The notes: generated by a model from the letters alone, not told the origin. A stretch of DNA of 64,000 nt from Candidatus Nitrosopumilus sp. (GCA_028335865.1 JAOKTA010000001.1:1-64000), one strand, 5' to 3'; shown: positions 29,618 through 40,499, counted from the first letter of the stretch. Program-made: numbers and translations.

Positions 29618-30553
29618 ATGAAAATTGTACAAATTGGAACAGGAGGCTGGGGTAAGAATCATACCAGAATTTTATCAGAATTAGGTGTACTTGTGGCCAT
29701 ATGTGATGCTAATCATGAAAAAAGTAAGGAATATGGAGAAAAGTATGCTGTAAATTATTATCAATCATTAGATGAATTATTAAATTCTGAAGAATTTGAT
29801 GGTGCATTTGTAGTGACACCTACATCAACACATACAGAAATTGCAATGAAGTTATTGGAAGCTAGAAAACATGTTTTTGTAGAAAAGCCAATGACATACA
29901 AATCTGAGGACGGTGAAAAACTTGCTAGACTTGCAGAAAAAAATAAGGTTATTCTCACATGCGGGTATATTGAAAGATTCAATCCTGCAGTAGATGTTGT
30001 AAAAAAAATAGTTGATGAAAAAAAATACGGGGATCTAGTTATGCTTGAATTTCATAGAGAGAATAGAATGCCATTGCATATCAAAGATGTCGGAATTATC
30101 TATGATACTTCAGTTCACGACATAGATACTGCAAATTGGTTGTTTAATGATATGCCTCAAGTAGTTTTTGCACGTGCAGGGAAAATTAAACACGAACATG
30201 AAGATTTTGCAAGTATTATGTTAGGATATAAAAATAATAAAGTTGCAATTATTTCATCAAATTGGATTACACCAAAAAAAGTGAGAAAATTTAGTGCAGT
30301 ATGTACAGAAGCAATTATTTCATCAGACTTTCTCACTCAAGAAATTACAATTGAAAAAGAGGATGAATCCCAAACTATCAAAAATGAAAAACAAGAACCA
30401 TTAATGTTAGAAATTCAGAATTTCTTAGAAGCCATTACGGATAAAAGTAAACAAATTGTTAAATCACAAGAAGCAGTAAATGTTACAAAAATTGCCGAAG
30501 CGGCACTTTTATCTAGTCAAAAAGGAATCCCAATTTATCTGGATTTAAAATGA
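29618..30553 (+). CDS. Gfo/Idh/MocA family oxidoreductase
   Basis: IGTGGWGKNHTRILSELG...VVTPTSTHTEIAMKLLEARKHVFVEKPM. Confidence 0.9.
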   Translation: MKIVQIGTGGWGKNHTRILSELGVLVAICDANHEKSKEYGEKYAVNYYQSLDELLNSEEFDGAFVVTPTSTHTEIAMKLLEARKHVFVEKPMTYKSEDGEKLARLAEKNKVILTCGYIERFNPAVDVVKKIVDEKKYGDLVMLEFHRENRMPLHIKDVGIIYDTSVHDIDTANWLFNDMPQVVFARAGKIKHEHEDFASIMLGYKNNKVAIISSNWITPKKVRKFSAVCTEAIISSDFLTQEITIEKEDESQTIKNEKQEPLMLEIQNFLEAITDKSKQIVKSQEAVNVTKIAEAALLSSQKGIPIYLDLK

Positions 30554-30819
30554 ATAAAACAATGATGGAGATACTAGCATGTCCAATAGACAAGAATCAT
30601 CCCTTAGAGTTATTTGAAATCAAAGAAAAAGATGATGTAGTGATTGAGGGTGCAATATTTTGTTCAAAGTGTTCCAGATTTTATCCAATTATGGAGGAAA
30701 TTCCAATAATGTTACCAGATGATCTTAGAGATAAAAAACATGAAATAGAATTTTTAAATAAAAACAAAGACAAATTGCCTGAAAAAATTATTAGTGAAGC
30801 AAATCCATGGCATTTGTAA
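30550..30819 (+). CDS. Trm112-like zinc-ribbon protein
   Basis: MEILACPIDKNHPLELF...FCSKCSRFYPIMEEIPIMLPDDLR. Confidence 0.85.
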   Translation: MNKTMMEILACPIDKNHPLELFEIKEKDDVVIEGAIFCSKCSRFYPIMEEIPIMLPDDLRDKKHEIEFLNKNKDKLPEKIISEANPWHL

Positions 30820-30823
30820 GGCA

Positions 30824-31300
30824 ATGGTTACAAATTTTATTTCTGAAAAAGCAATAATTGGAAAAAATGTGCAAATATGGCATTTTTCATATGTAGGAGA
30901 TAATGTTGAAATTGGAGATAATGTAAAAATTGGATCCCTTGCACATATTGATTATGATGTAAAAATTGGAGATAATACAAAAATTGAAGGGCAAGCATAC
31001 ATCCCACCATTGTGTAGAATTGGAAAAAATGTGTTCATTGGTCCAGCAGCTGTTTTAACAAATGATCCATTTCCAATGTGTGACAAAATGGTAGGAGTTA
31101 CAATTGAAGATAATGCAATAATTGGTGCACGTGCAGTGATTAAAGCAGGAATTACAGTTGGAAAAAATAGCGTTGTTGCAATGGGTGCAATTGTAACAAG
31201 AGATGTTGATGAAAATACTGTGGTTGCAGGGTCACCAGCTTTTCTAAGATACAGCAGAGAAGAGTATGACAAAAAAAGAAAAAAATGGATAGAAAGTTAA
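30824..31300 (+). CDS. Left-handed beta-helix (hexapeptide) acyltransferase
   Basis: Hexapeptide repeats IGDNVKIGSLAHIDYDVKIGDNTKIEGQAYIPP...IGARAVIKAGITVGKNSVVAMGAIVTRDV; track start 30794, ATG 30824 is likelier. Confidence 0.88.
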   Translation: MVTNFISEKAIIGKNVQIWHFSYVGDNVEIGDNVKIGSLAHIDYDVKIGDNTKIEGQAYIPPLCRIGKNVFIGPAAVLTNDPFPMCDKMVGVTIEDNAIIGARAVIKAGITVGKNSVVAMGAIVTRDVDENTVVAGSPAFLRYSREEYDKKRKKWIES

Positions 31301-31527
31301 GAATTTAATTCTTTTTTAAAAATCCAATTTTTTAATTTAGATAAAATTAAAATCCATATTACAACCAATATCAAAGCAATAGTTACTTTAAGTCCAGATG
31401 CAATTATCCAATGAAAATCACCAAATTGTTGAATAGTAAACGGACCCAACAAAACAACCATGATACCGCCGCCAATAATTATCAAACCCCACATTGCAAA
31501 TAAGAAACCATAAAGACCAGATTTCAA
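31297..31527 (-). CDS. Small membrane protein, uncharacterized
   Basis: 76 aa, two hydrophobic segments, overlaps the next gene by 4 nt. Confidence 0.6.
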   Translation of the reverse strand: MKSGLYGFLFAMWGLIIIGGGIMVVLLGPFTIQQFGDFHWIIASGLKVTIALILVVIWILILSKLKNWIFKKELNS

Positions 31528-32516
31528 AGAGAAACACCCATCATAAATGCAGTAATAATAGCTAAAATTCCCGAAAATATTGCAAGTTTAAAAATTGCAA
31601 GTCCAACTTGTTTTTCAGATAAAGGACCATTTGCGAGAATTAATCTCACTAAAGTTACAGGGGCCGTTTTATCATTTGTTGCCTTTAATTTAAAATCACT
31701 AGTAAATTCAACAGGTTTTCCTTTGATTTGTCTATGTTCAACTATTCGTTTTACGCTTGATAAAAACAAAAATGAGTTAATTACAGCAGGCAATAGTGCA
31801 ATTGCTGCAATAATTTCTACACCACCAACAATTGCAATGGTACCATACATAGCGCCAAATGTTAGTGCTCCAGAATCTCCAGGAAAAATCTTGCTAGGTA
31901 TCTTATGATATTTGTAGAATGCTAATGAAACAAATGCCAAAGGTAAACTAACGATAGCAATTTCATAATTTCCTAAAATAAATAAACAGATAGACAAAGT
32001 AAAACTTGCAATGACCATAAATCCACTAGCAACACCGTTTAGAACGTCAATAGAATTAATGGTGTTTCCAGTTATAGGAATCATAAAAATTATTAATCCA
32101 AGATATAGTATTGGAATTTGTACATCTCCAAATAACGGAAATGAAAGGGACGAGTCATATGCACCAAGAAAAATAATTGGAAGGGCTGCAATTGCAAGAG
32201 TTACAGGTTTAAACCAACCTCCCATTACTTTTCTATCATCAACATAACCAATTAGAAATGCCGCTGTAGTTGTAATTATTACTGCAAGAATTTCATTAAG
32301 TTGAAAAAATCCATAAAGAACAATCTCTGAAACAAGAATTCCCAATATTATTGATATTCCACCAGGTCTTGCAACCATTACACTTTCTTTTTTATTCATA
32401 TCTTTTACGGTAAAATTATTTTTTGTTAAAATTTTGATCAGTGGAGGAGTAGTGAAATAAACTACAGAAAATGAAAGTATGCAAGAAATTATTGCAGGAA
32501 TAATTAATTCAATCAA
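31524..32516 (-). CDS. GlcNAc-1-P transferase-like glycosyltransferase family 4 (MraY/WecA/Alg7 type)
   Basis: Polytopic; ARPGGISIILG, IGYVDDRK, INSIDVLNGVASG, PGDSGALTFG. Confidence 0.87.
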   Translation of the reverse strand: MIELIIPAIISCILSFSVVYFTTPPLIKILTKNNFTVKDMNKKESVMVARPGGISIILGILVSEIVLYGFFQLNEILAVIITTTAAFLIGYVDDRKVMGGWFKPVTLAIAALPIIFLGAYDSSLSFPLFGDVQIPILYLGLIIFMIPITGNTINSIDVLNGVASGFMVIASFTLSICLFILGNYEIAIVSLPLAFVSLAFYKYHKIPSKIFPGDSGALTFGAMYGTIAIVGGVEIIAAIALLPAVINSFLFLSSVKRIVEHRQIKGKPVEFTSDFKLKATNDKTAPVTLVRLILANGPLSEKQVGLAIFKLAIFSGILAIITAFMMGVSL

Positions 32517-34642
32517 TATCTGACCTTCTTTAATTCAGCTTTTATGTTATTTGCAATAGTTGAACCAATTTTATCAATTTCGCCCAATTTATGAGTAGGA
32601 ATTTTTTCCAAATCATCTAGATTTTTTACATTATGCTTAAACAATACACGTGCCCTAACTCTTCCAATTCCTTTTACACGTACCAAATCTAGCAATTCCT
32701 CTCTAATCCCATAAACTACTCTTTTTCTTAAATCGTTAAATTCTTCAAGTAAATCAGGTCTTTCAATATGCTTAGCAATCTCTCTTAAACAGTAAGATAG
32801 CCAATTTGCATTTTCTACCATTCTATGCATGTCTCCAGCCTCAATTCCAAGAGTATCAGATAGAGAAAGTTCAGTAGATTCAGTAATCCACATCTGTAAA
32901 GCCAAAAGACTTCGAGAGCAATCATATTCTGAAATGGGTTCAATTAATTCTGAAGAATGATTTTCAATCATGAGACTAGTTGATTCATAGTCTTTATTTC
33001 GAAGTGAAAATTTAGGAAAAAATTCTTCGCAATTTATCATTAGATGTAAAAATCCAAAAGTATGTTTTTGCTGGTTAGACACATTATCTATTGCATCTCT
33101 AAAATATGTTGCAGTAAGTGGATCAATGTAAAGCATTGAAGTCTTTTTTCCAAATGCAGTTCCAGCATATCTATCACCTTTTTTAATTATTAATTGTTGG
33201 GAAGAAAGAAAACGTAAAGAAATGTTAATTGCAAAACTTAGTGTAGCTTTTGAAGATTGTAATCCGCCTAATGTTTGTAAAAAGAATTCAAGAAGTTCTT
33301 CTTTTTTTATTCCAGGATTTATAACAATTACACTTAGAATATGTGTTCTAAGAGATTTATCTTCAGTAATTTTTGAAACTATAGGTTCTGGCTCACCATG
33401 AATATAATATTCAGTTAAATCCTCAGTGTTACCATTTCCAACAATAATGGATTCACCATAATCATCGTATTGTGGTCTTCCAGCTCTACCGCAAAGTTGT
33501 TTGTATTCTAAAATACTAATGGGTCTATTTGCACCAATTTTTGCATTATATCTATTAATATTTGAAATTACAACTCTTCTTGCTGGAAGATTAACCCCAG
33601 CAGCCAAGGTTGGAGTTGAGGATAATAATTTGATGGTACCATTACGGAATTCTTTTTCTACAATTTCTCTACATTTTTGATTTAATCCTGCATGATGAAA
33701 TGCAACTCCTTTTTTTACAAGAATTGCCAAAGTTTTTACAATTTCTGTATGCTCATTTTCTGCAAGGATTTGTTTTGATGTTTTTTCTAATGCTGTCAAT
33801 TCTTTTTTTTGTAAGAATTGTGAAATAATATCAGATGCTTTTGTTGCAAGCGATTTTGAACTTACCCTAGTTGCTGCAAAAACTAGAGACTGACCACCTT
33901 CTTGAACACATTGTACGCCTAAATCAATTGGAATTCCACGTAAACTAGGTTTAACCTCAAATGTTTTACCATCGCTCATTGTAACTTGCCCTCCGTCACA
34001 TACTCCTTCAGATAATGGAACTGGTCTCCAGTCGTTTTTTACTAATTTACAATCAAGCCATTTTGCAATTTCATCAGAATTAGTTATCGTTGCACTAAGA
34101 CCAACAATTTGAGGTTTAGTATCTAATAATTTTAAATGAGTTAAAATCATTTCAAGTGTTGGTCCTCTACCTTCATCTCCGATCAGATGAACTTCATCAG
34201 ATATCACCAGACCAATTTCTTCAACCCATTCAGCACCATGTCTAATTATAGAATCCATTTTTTCATTTGTTAAAATCAACACGTTACTATTTTCTAAATT
34301 TTTTTCAATATGTTCAAAATCTCCAGTAGAAATACCAATTTTAATTTTTTTTCCAATTGAAATTTTTTCTAATTTTTTAAACTCTGTAAATTTTTCAGCA
34401 GCTAATGCACGTAATGGACTAAGATAAACTACCTTGCCATTATTTTTTGAAAGGTAACTAAGCATTGCAAGCATTGCAATCAAAGTTTTTCCACTGGCAG
34501 TAGGTGCAGAAACTAAAATACTTTTTCCATCCAATAATCCAAACTTAACACTATCAGCTTGCGGAGGATATAATTTTTCATATCCTTGTGATTTTAAAAA
34601 ATTAATTGCAGAGTCTGGAAGTGCTAGCGTATCTATTTTCAT
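32513..34642 (-). CDS. hel308: Hel308-type Ski2-like DNA helicase
   Basis: LYPPQADSV, SAPTASGKTLIAMLAML, ISDEVHLIGDEGRGPTLEMILTHL, FRNGTIKLLSSTPTLAAGVNLPARRVVI, CGRAGRPQYDDYGE; C-terminal HhH. Confidence 0.9.
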   Translation of the reverse strand: MKIDTLALPDSAINFLKSQGYEKLYPPQADSVKFGLLDGKSILVSAPTASGKTLIAMLAMLSYLSKNNGKVVYLSPLRALAAEKFTEFKKLEKISIGKKIKIGISTGDFEHIEKNLENSNVLILTNEKMDSIIRHGAEWVEEIGLVISDEVHLIGDEGRGPTLEMILTHLKLLDTKPQIVGLSATITNSDEIAKWLDCKLVKNDWRPVPLSEGVCDGGQVTMSDGKTFEVKPSLRGIPIDLGVQCVQEGGQSLVFAATRVSSKSLATKASDIISQFLQKKELTALEKTSKQILAENEHTEIVKTLAILVKKGVAFHHAGLNQKCREIVEKEFRNGTIKLLSSTPTLAAGVNLPARRVVISNINRYNAKIGANRPISILEYKQLCGRAGRPQYDDYGESIIVGNGNTEDLTEYYIHGEPEPIVSKITEDKSLRTHILSVIVINPGIKKEELLEFFLQTLGGLQSSKATLSFAINISLRFLSSQQLIIKKGDRYAGTAFGKKTSMLYIDPLTATYFRDAIDNVSNQQKHTFGFLHLMINCEEFFPKFSLRNKDYESTSLMIENHSSELIEPISEYDCSRSLLALQMWITESTELSLSDTLGIEAGDMHRMVENANWLSYCLREIAKHIERPDLLEEFNDLRKRVVYGIREELLDLVRVKGIGRVRARVLFKHNVKNLDDLEKIPTHKLGEIDKIGSTIANNIKAELKKVRY

Positions 34643-36726
34643 ACTCGATTATAATGACCAGGTTTTGATTCATAAATAGATGCTTCTCTAAGCATTCTTC
34701 TAATGTAGTTTCTTGCTTCTTCTTCACTAAATTTTTCACTTTTTTCAAGTTCTTCTACAAATGCTCTTTCTTCAACTGGGACTTTATTATCACCTTCAAG
34801 ACTTTTTAGTATATCCATGAATAATTGCATTTTTGAAACCTCACTTCTAGGTCTACCTTGTAAAACACCAAGATCAACTTTACCAGTATTAACATCAACA
34901 CCAGCATCTTGAAGCATGCTTTGAATTAGAAATATGGCACGGTCAGCATCTTCCTCTTCAACCTTGTCTTTCATGAGTAATCTAGCCCTGGCTGTTGAAA
35001 GTCGAATAATTCCTTCTAATTGTCTAGGAGTGACAGTAATCATTTCTTCAGATTCTACATTTCTCATCTGTAAATAATAATCAAGAATTTTTGCTTCAGC
35101 TTCTTTTGTTAATTCAGGGGTACCGCGTTTTGCATATGAAAGGTATTTTGTTAACAAATCAACTTCAACTACAGATTTTTTATCAGTTCCAGAGCTAGTA
35201 TTTCTTCTAATGATATGTGTTGCAATTTGCGTATCTTTTTCTTTACTAGGAATATCCCTAACAACAAAAATCAAATCAAATCTTGTCAATAGAGGAATAG
35301 GTAAATTTACATTTTCTGTAATATTTTTGAATGGATCATATTTTCCATACATAGGGTTTGCTGCAGCTAAAATTGATGTTCTAGCATTGAGGGTAGCTAC
35401 AATTCCACCTTTTGCGATACTTGCAGATTGTTGCTCCATAACTTCGTGTAACGCACTTCTATCCTCAGGTTTCATTTTATCAAATTCATCTATACTAACT
35501 AAACCTTGATCACCAAGTACAACTGCTCCTGCTTCTAACATCATAATTCCAGATTTATCACGAACTACAGCAGCTGTAAGTCCTGCAGCTGTTGAACCTC
35601 TACCAGAAGTGTACAAACCTCTTGGTGCAATTCTTGCACAAAATTTTAACATTTCACTTTTTGCAGTACCAGGATCTCCAACTAAAAATACATTGATGTC
35701 TCCTCTAATTTTACTGCCGTCACCCAACAATCTTTGATTAGAACCAACAATGAGTAAGAGAATAGCTTCTTTGATTAATGTCTGACCTTGGATGTGCGGA
35801 GCAAAGGAATCTATCAATCTTTGATAAACATCAGAACTTTGACCAAGAGATTTAATTCGTCGTTCATCTTCTGGAGAGATTTCTTCTCTTCCAATTTTTC
35901 TATCAGTTTTAGAACCACGACCACTCAAAAATTCAATATTATTACCTTCAATTCTCAATCTATACAATCCACTATGACCTCTTTGAACACCGGCAACAGA
36001 CTCTTGTTCTACTCTAACTACGCCTGTAAGAATAATTCTGTCACCAGGTCTTGAATTATCAACTAAATCTTGTCTAATTGTGACATCAACGTAATGAGGT
36101 AATTGTCCTGGAGGTAAATCTTCAGGAAGTTCTTGTAACCTAAGAATTTGAAAATCAATAAACTTACTTGCTTCAGGCTTTAATTCAAAATCTCTTTGTT
36201 TGCAACTTGGATTATCACAAATTACAGGTATTTTTGCATCCATTCCTTTTAGTTGAATAATTTTTGTAATGTGCTCATCAGGACAAGTAAAGACTAATTC
36301 TTTTGCAAGTGGTTTTACTTCTGATGCTCTAACAACCATTCCGGAAACACTGGTAATATTTCCAATTGTTTCAGCATTGATTTGTCTTAAACTTCTCTCT
36401 AATGGAAAATTAGCTATTCTTACACGAACTTCTTCCTTAATTTTTTCTGCATAACCTGGAAATCTTGTTTGCAATGCTTCCTTAATTGCTCTTCCAAAAG
36501 CATCAAAAATTCTATCAGGATTTTCAGAAAATATAATTTCTATTTCAGGTTCAGTTACAAGATCATTATAATCAACTACAATGTATTTTGCATTTTTTGG
36601 CATCATTGAATCAATGGCATCAACGTATCTGTAATTTCCTTGTTTATCCTTGAATCTAGTTAAAAATTGTTTTACTTTATCTGATAATGCAGAATCAGTA
36701 AATGTACTAGTTTGCGTATTACTCAT
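34639..36726 (-). CDS. mcm: Replicative minichromosome maintenance helicase
   Basis: GDPGTAKSEMLKFCARIAPRGLYTSGRGSTAAGLTAAVVRD...LVSIDEFDKM...LLTRFDLIFVVRD; no intein. Confidence 0.96.
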   Translation of the reverse strand: MSNTQTSTFTDSALSDKVKQFLTRFKDKQGNYRYVDAIDSMMPKNAKYIVVDYNDLVTEPEIEIIFSENPDRIFDAFGRAIKEALQTRFPGYAEKIKEEVRVRIANFPLERSLRQINAETIGNITSVSGMVVRASEVKPLAKELVFTCPDEHITKIIQLKGMDAKIPVICDNPSCKQRDFELKPEASKFIDFQILRLQELPEDLPPGQLPHYVDVTIRQDLVDNSRPGDRIILTGVVRVEQESVAGVQRGHSGLYRLRIEGNNIEFLSGRGSKTDRKIGREEISPEDERRIKSLGQSSDVYQRLIDSFAPHIQGQTLIKEAILLLIVGSNQRLLGDGSKIRGDINVFLVGDPGTAKSEMLKFCARIAPRGLYTSGRGSTAAGLTAAVVRDKSGIMMLEAGAVVLGDQGLVSIDEFDKMKPEDRSALHEVMEQQSASIAKGGIVATLNARTSILAAANPMYGKYDPFKNITENVNLPIPLLTRFDLIFVVRDIPSKEKDTQIATHIIRRNTSSGTDKKSVVEVDLLTKYLSYAKRGTPELTKEAEAKILDYYLQMRNVESEEMITVTPRQLEGIIRLSTARARLLMKDKVEEEDADRAIFLIQSMLQDAGVDVNTGKVDLGVLQGRPRSEVSKMQLFMDILKSLEGDNKVPVEERAFVEELEKSEKFSEEEARNYIRRMLREASIYESKPGHYNRV

Positions 36727-37237
36727 TTCTGGTTCCTCTTACTTGATTTTCAAATTCTTTACTATTATCATAGATAGTTTTGTAGAAAATATTTTCTTCA
36801 ACTGTTAGTTGTTTGTAAATATCAGAATTTAGTTTAATAGAATCTGCAAGCTTTACAATTTTACCTCTTCTCATTCTAAATAATTCCAATAGTATACTTT
36901 CAACTTGATCAAAATCATTGCGGTCAAATTCTTTTATTGATTCTTTTAATTTTATATAAAAATGAGGTTCTAATGTGGATAATTGGTATTCTCCAACCAT
37001 TTTTTCTTTAGATAATGCTTGTTTTAATTGAGTAATCATATCAGGTGAATCCAACGTGCCCACACCGCTATCATTCAAGATTTTTCCAATCCATTGAGGC
37101 ATGTTATTTGTATCACCCTGAATACCTTCAATTTTGATGCCAGCAATATTGTACTTAAAATCCTGATTAACTGTAAGTTTAGCATCCTTTAGCCTATATC
37201 CTATAGTATGCACTTTTTCTATTTTTTCAATTTCCAT
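36719..37237 (-). CDS. GINS-complex family protein (Gins51-like)
   Basis: EPHFYIKLKESIKEFDRNDFDQVESILLELFRMRRGKIVKLADS...LTVEENIFYKTI; overlaps mcm. Confidence 0.72.
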   Translation of the reverse strand: MEIEKIEKVHTIGYRLKDAKLTVNQDFKYNIAGIKIEGIQGDTNNMPQWIGKILNDSGVGTLDSPDMITQLKQALSKEKMVGEYQLSTLEPHFYIKLKESIKEFDRNDFDQVESILLELFRMRRGKIVKLADSIKLNSDIYKQLTVEENIFYKTIYDNSKEFENQVRGTRNE

Positions 37238-37431
37238 ATGAGATCACTTATCAATTTTAGATCCTCAAGTATCGGATCGATCAATTCTGTTAACAATTTA
37301 GTGAGATCATTTGATCCTAATTAATCACAGCCTGACTACAGAGTACATGAGAATAGTTTTTGATTTTAAGATATGGCATAAGAGAATAACCAATTCGGAT
37401 TTATTAGTGGGATTAGAGTTTCGATATTCGT

Positions 37432-38382
37432 ATGTCTGCAACAGGAATGTGGGTAGAAAAATATCGACCTAAAGAAATTTCAGAGATTATAGGTCAAACT
37501 GAAATTATCGGGAGTTTAAAGGCGTTAATCAAAGATCCAACAGATATGCCCCATCTGATGTTTTCAGGCTCTGCAGGAGTAGGCAAAACAACTACAGCAT
37601 TATGCATTACAAGACAAATTCTAGGGGACAATATTGAAGGAAATCTTCTAGAGCTAAATGCTTCTGATGAAAGAGGCATAGGCATGGTTAGAGAAAAAGT
37701 AAAAAAGTTTTCAGCTTTTGCAGGATTATCAGATGCCCCATTTAAAATAATTATTTTAGACGAAGCAGATGAGATGACTTCAGATGCTCAAACAGCACTG
37801 AGAAGAATCATAGAAGACACTGCTAAAATTTGTAGATTTATCTTAATTGCAAATAATGTTTCAAAAATCATTGATCCAATTCAGAGTAGATGTGCAACAT
37901 TCAAGTTTACTATAGTGTCAGAAGAGGACATTATAGGTAGATTAGAAGTAATTTCTAAAAAAGAAAAAATAAAGACAAATAAAAAAGGTCTAAAAGCAAT
38001 TTATGATTATTCAGAAGGGGATTTGAGACATGCGATTAATTTAATGCAAGCAACTGCAAGTCTTGGTGAAATTACTGAAGAAACTGTGAAAGTCTCATCA
38101 GGGTTAACTAAAACAAGTGATGTGGATGAGGTTTTAAAAATTGCATTGTCAGGTGATGTCATAAAATCAAGAGAGAAAATGATTGAATTGATTAAAGTTT
38201 ACGGAATGTCAGTGTCAGATTTTCTAAAGTACATTAACTCAGCTGTCTTCAAATCTAAACATGAAAAATTATCAGATATTTTAGAAGTAATAGCAAAGTA
38301 TGATTATAGAATTTTAGTTGGGGCAAATTCTGAAATTCAATTATCTGCAATGCTTGCAGAACTTGCAAAAATAGAAAAATAA
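37432..38382 (+). CDS. rfcS: Replication factor C small subunit
   Basis: WVEKYRPKEISEIIGQTEIIGSLKALIKD..HLMFSGSAGVGKTTTALCITRQI...ELNASDERGIGMVREKVKKF. Confidence 0.95.
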   Translation: MSATGMWVEKYRPKEISEIIGQTEIIGSLKALIKDPTDMPHLMFSGSAGVGKTTTALCITRQILGDNIEGNLLELNASDERGIGMVREKVKKFSAFAGLSDAPFKIIILDEADEMTSDAQTALRRIIEDTAKICRFILIANNVSKIIDPIQSRCATFKFTIVSEEDIIGRLEVISKKEKIKTNKKGLKAIYDYSEGDLRHAINLMQATASLGEITEETVKVSSGLTKTSDVDEVLKIALSGDVIKSREKMIELIKVYGMSVSDFLKYINSAVFKSKHEKLSDILEVIAKYDYRILVGANSEIQLSAMLAELAKIEK

Positions 38383-38385
38383 AAA

Positions 38386-38469
38386 CGCCGAGAGAGGGAT
38401 TTGAACCCCCGCGTACTTGCGTACACAGGCTCTCAAGGCCCGCGCTCTACCGGACTAAGCGACCTCGGC
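38386..38469 (-). tRNA. tRNA-Ser (TGA), class II with long variable arm
   Basis: Acceptor GCCGAGG/TCTCGGC; anticodon stem-loop CGGGC-CTTGAGA-GCCTG; variable stem GTGTACGCAAGTACGC. Confidence 0.92.
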
Positions 38470-38540
38470 AAAAAATGTTGAAAATAGTGATTAAAATCTG
38501 TTGATAATTAAATAGAAAAATAAGAAAAAAGAAAAAATCT

Positions 38541-39089
38541 TTAATCGTGTGCGTGTGGATTTTCGCCGCTGGATTTCATAAGTACATATGTTCCGGCTGC
38601 TTTTTCGTGCCATTCTTGGTTGGCTGATTCAATAAGGATTGCTCCTTCAGGACAAATTTCTTGACATGCCATACAAACCGTACAATCATGTTCTCTGATT
38701 GGTTGTGATTTGTCGGTATAATCTAATCTTTCATCCATTTCTGTTAAACCAGTACCTTCAAAGGTTGTATCCATACAGTCTGCTGCAGGAATATCTTGTT
38801 CGGTTCTGAACCATTGGAATGTTTGAACTGGACATACACTCATGCATGAACCAGCTGCTACACATGAATCCCAATCGACTGCAACGCTAGTACCATGAAT
38901 TCCAAGAGGAACTTGTTCTTCCCCTCTTTCTGCATAGGCTGCCTTTACATCTTCGTTTGAGAATGCTGCACCATCTGTTCTTCCTTCACCCCAGATATAG
39001 TGGAAATTTTCACCATCACCGTGGCTTGTTTTTCCTTTTGGTTCTACATCGTTGTGACAAAAGTCTTCTGGTATTTGTAGATCTGCCAT
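38541..39089 (-). CDS. Extended (Sulfolobus zinc-ferredoxin-like) 7Fe/8Fe ferredoxin, paralog A
   Basis: [32 protein letters not shown]...REHDCTVCMACQEICPEGAI. Confidence 0.88.
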   Translation of the reverse strand: MADLQIPEDFCHNDVEPKGKTSHGDGENFHYIWGEGRTDGAAFSNEDVKAAYAERGEEQVPLGIHGTSVAVDWDSCVAAGSCMSVCPVQTFQWFRTEQDIPAADCMDTTFEGTGLTEMDERLDYTDKSQPIREHDCTVCMACQEICPEGAILIESANQEWHEKAAGTYVLMKSSGENPHAHD

Positions 39090-39187
39090 TAGTTCCGTAT
39101 ATTTAGAATATTATTTAAATCTAGAGAAAATTAGTCAAGACTAAATAAAAAATGAAAAATTTGAAGTATATAGAAAAGGGTTTAAAC

Positions 39188-39721
<534 letters not shown>

Positions 39722-39833
39722 TTAAAGCTAGATGCATCTAGTTAATACTAACAAATAAACTGAAAATTAATAGGATTAACAGGCAAAGAAAATTTCCTTA
39801 CGTTCATAACGCTGAACGATCAGTTATCTGGAT

Positions 39834-40499
39834 ATGGATATTATCAAATATGATGTTTACAGACAGCCAAATATCGGTGTTTTCATCAATGTTAATGATA
39901 CAATAGGATTAGTTCCAATGGGATTTGCAGAAACTAAAGCAAATAAACTAGCAGAATATTTGAATGTAGAAATTTTTCACACAGCAATTGCCAACACTAT
40001 GTTAATTGGTACATTGTCAGTAATGAACAATAAAGGAATTTTGTTACCATCCACTGCATATCAAGATGAATATGATTATTTAAAAAATGAAACAGATCTA
40101 GAAGTAGGAGTTTTAGATACTAAATTCAATGCACTTGGAAATGTAATTTGTGCCAATGATAAAGGAGCAATTGTTTCACCTGCATTATCAAAACAAGATT
40201 GTAAAGTGATATCAGATGTAATGGGCGTAGAAGTACTTCAAAAAAAGATAGCAGGATCTCATTTATCAGGAGTTTCACTTAAAGCAAATAATACAGGTGG
40301 TGTAATTCATCCAGAAGCAGAAGAAAAAGATATTAAAATTATTGAAGATTTGTTATCGGTAAATGTTGAACAAACTTCAATAAATGGCGGTGTTCCATAT
40401 GTTACATCAGGAATTTTAGCAAATAATCATTGTATTATAGTAGGTTCAATGACTAGCGGTTCTGAAATTATGAATTTAACTAGAGCGTTTCTAAATTAA
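39834..40499 (+). CDS. eif6: Translation initiation factor aIF6
   Basis: IGVFINVNDTIGLVPMG...NTMLIGTLSVMNNKGILLPSTAYQDE...KANNTGGVIHPEAEEKDI. Confidence 0.95.
   Translation: MDIIKYDVYRQPNIGVFINVNDTIGLVPMGFAETKANKLAEYLNVEIFHTAIANTMLIGTLSVMNNKGILLPSTAYQDEYDYLKNETDLEVGVLDTKFNALGNVICANDKGAIVSPALSKQDCKVISDVMGVEVLQKKIAGSHLSGVSLKANNTGGVIHPEAEEKDIKIIEDLLSVNVEQTSINGGVPYVTSGILANNHCIIVGSMTSGSEIMNLTRAFLN

Noticed and set aside
34639-36726. Intein in MCM (also checked in RFC subunits and aIF5B)
   Set aside because: Walker and other catalytic motifs are contiguous with normal protein lengths; no intein insertion seen.
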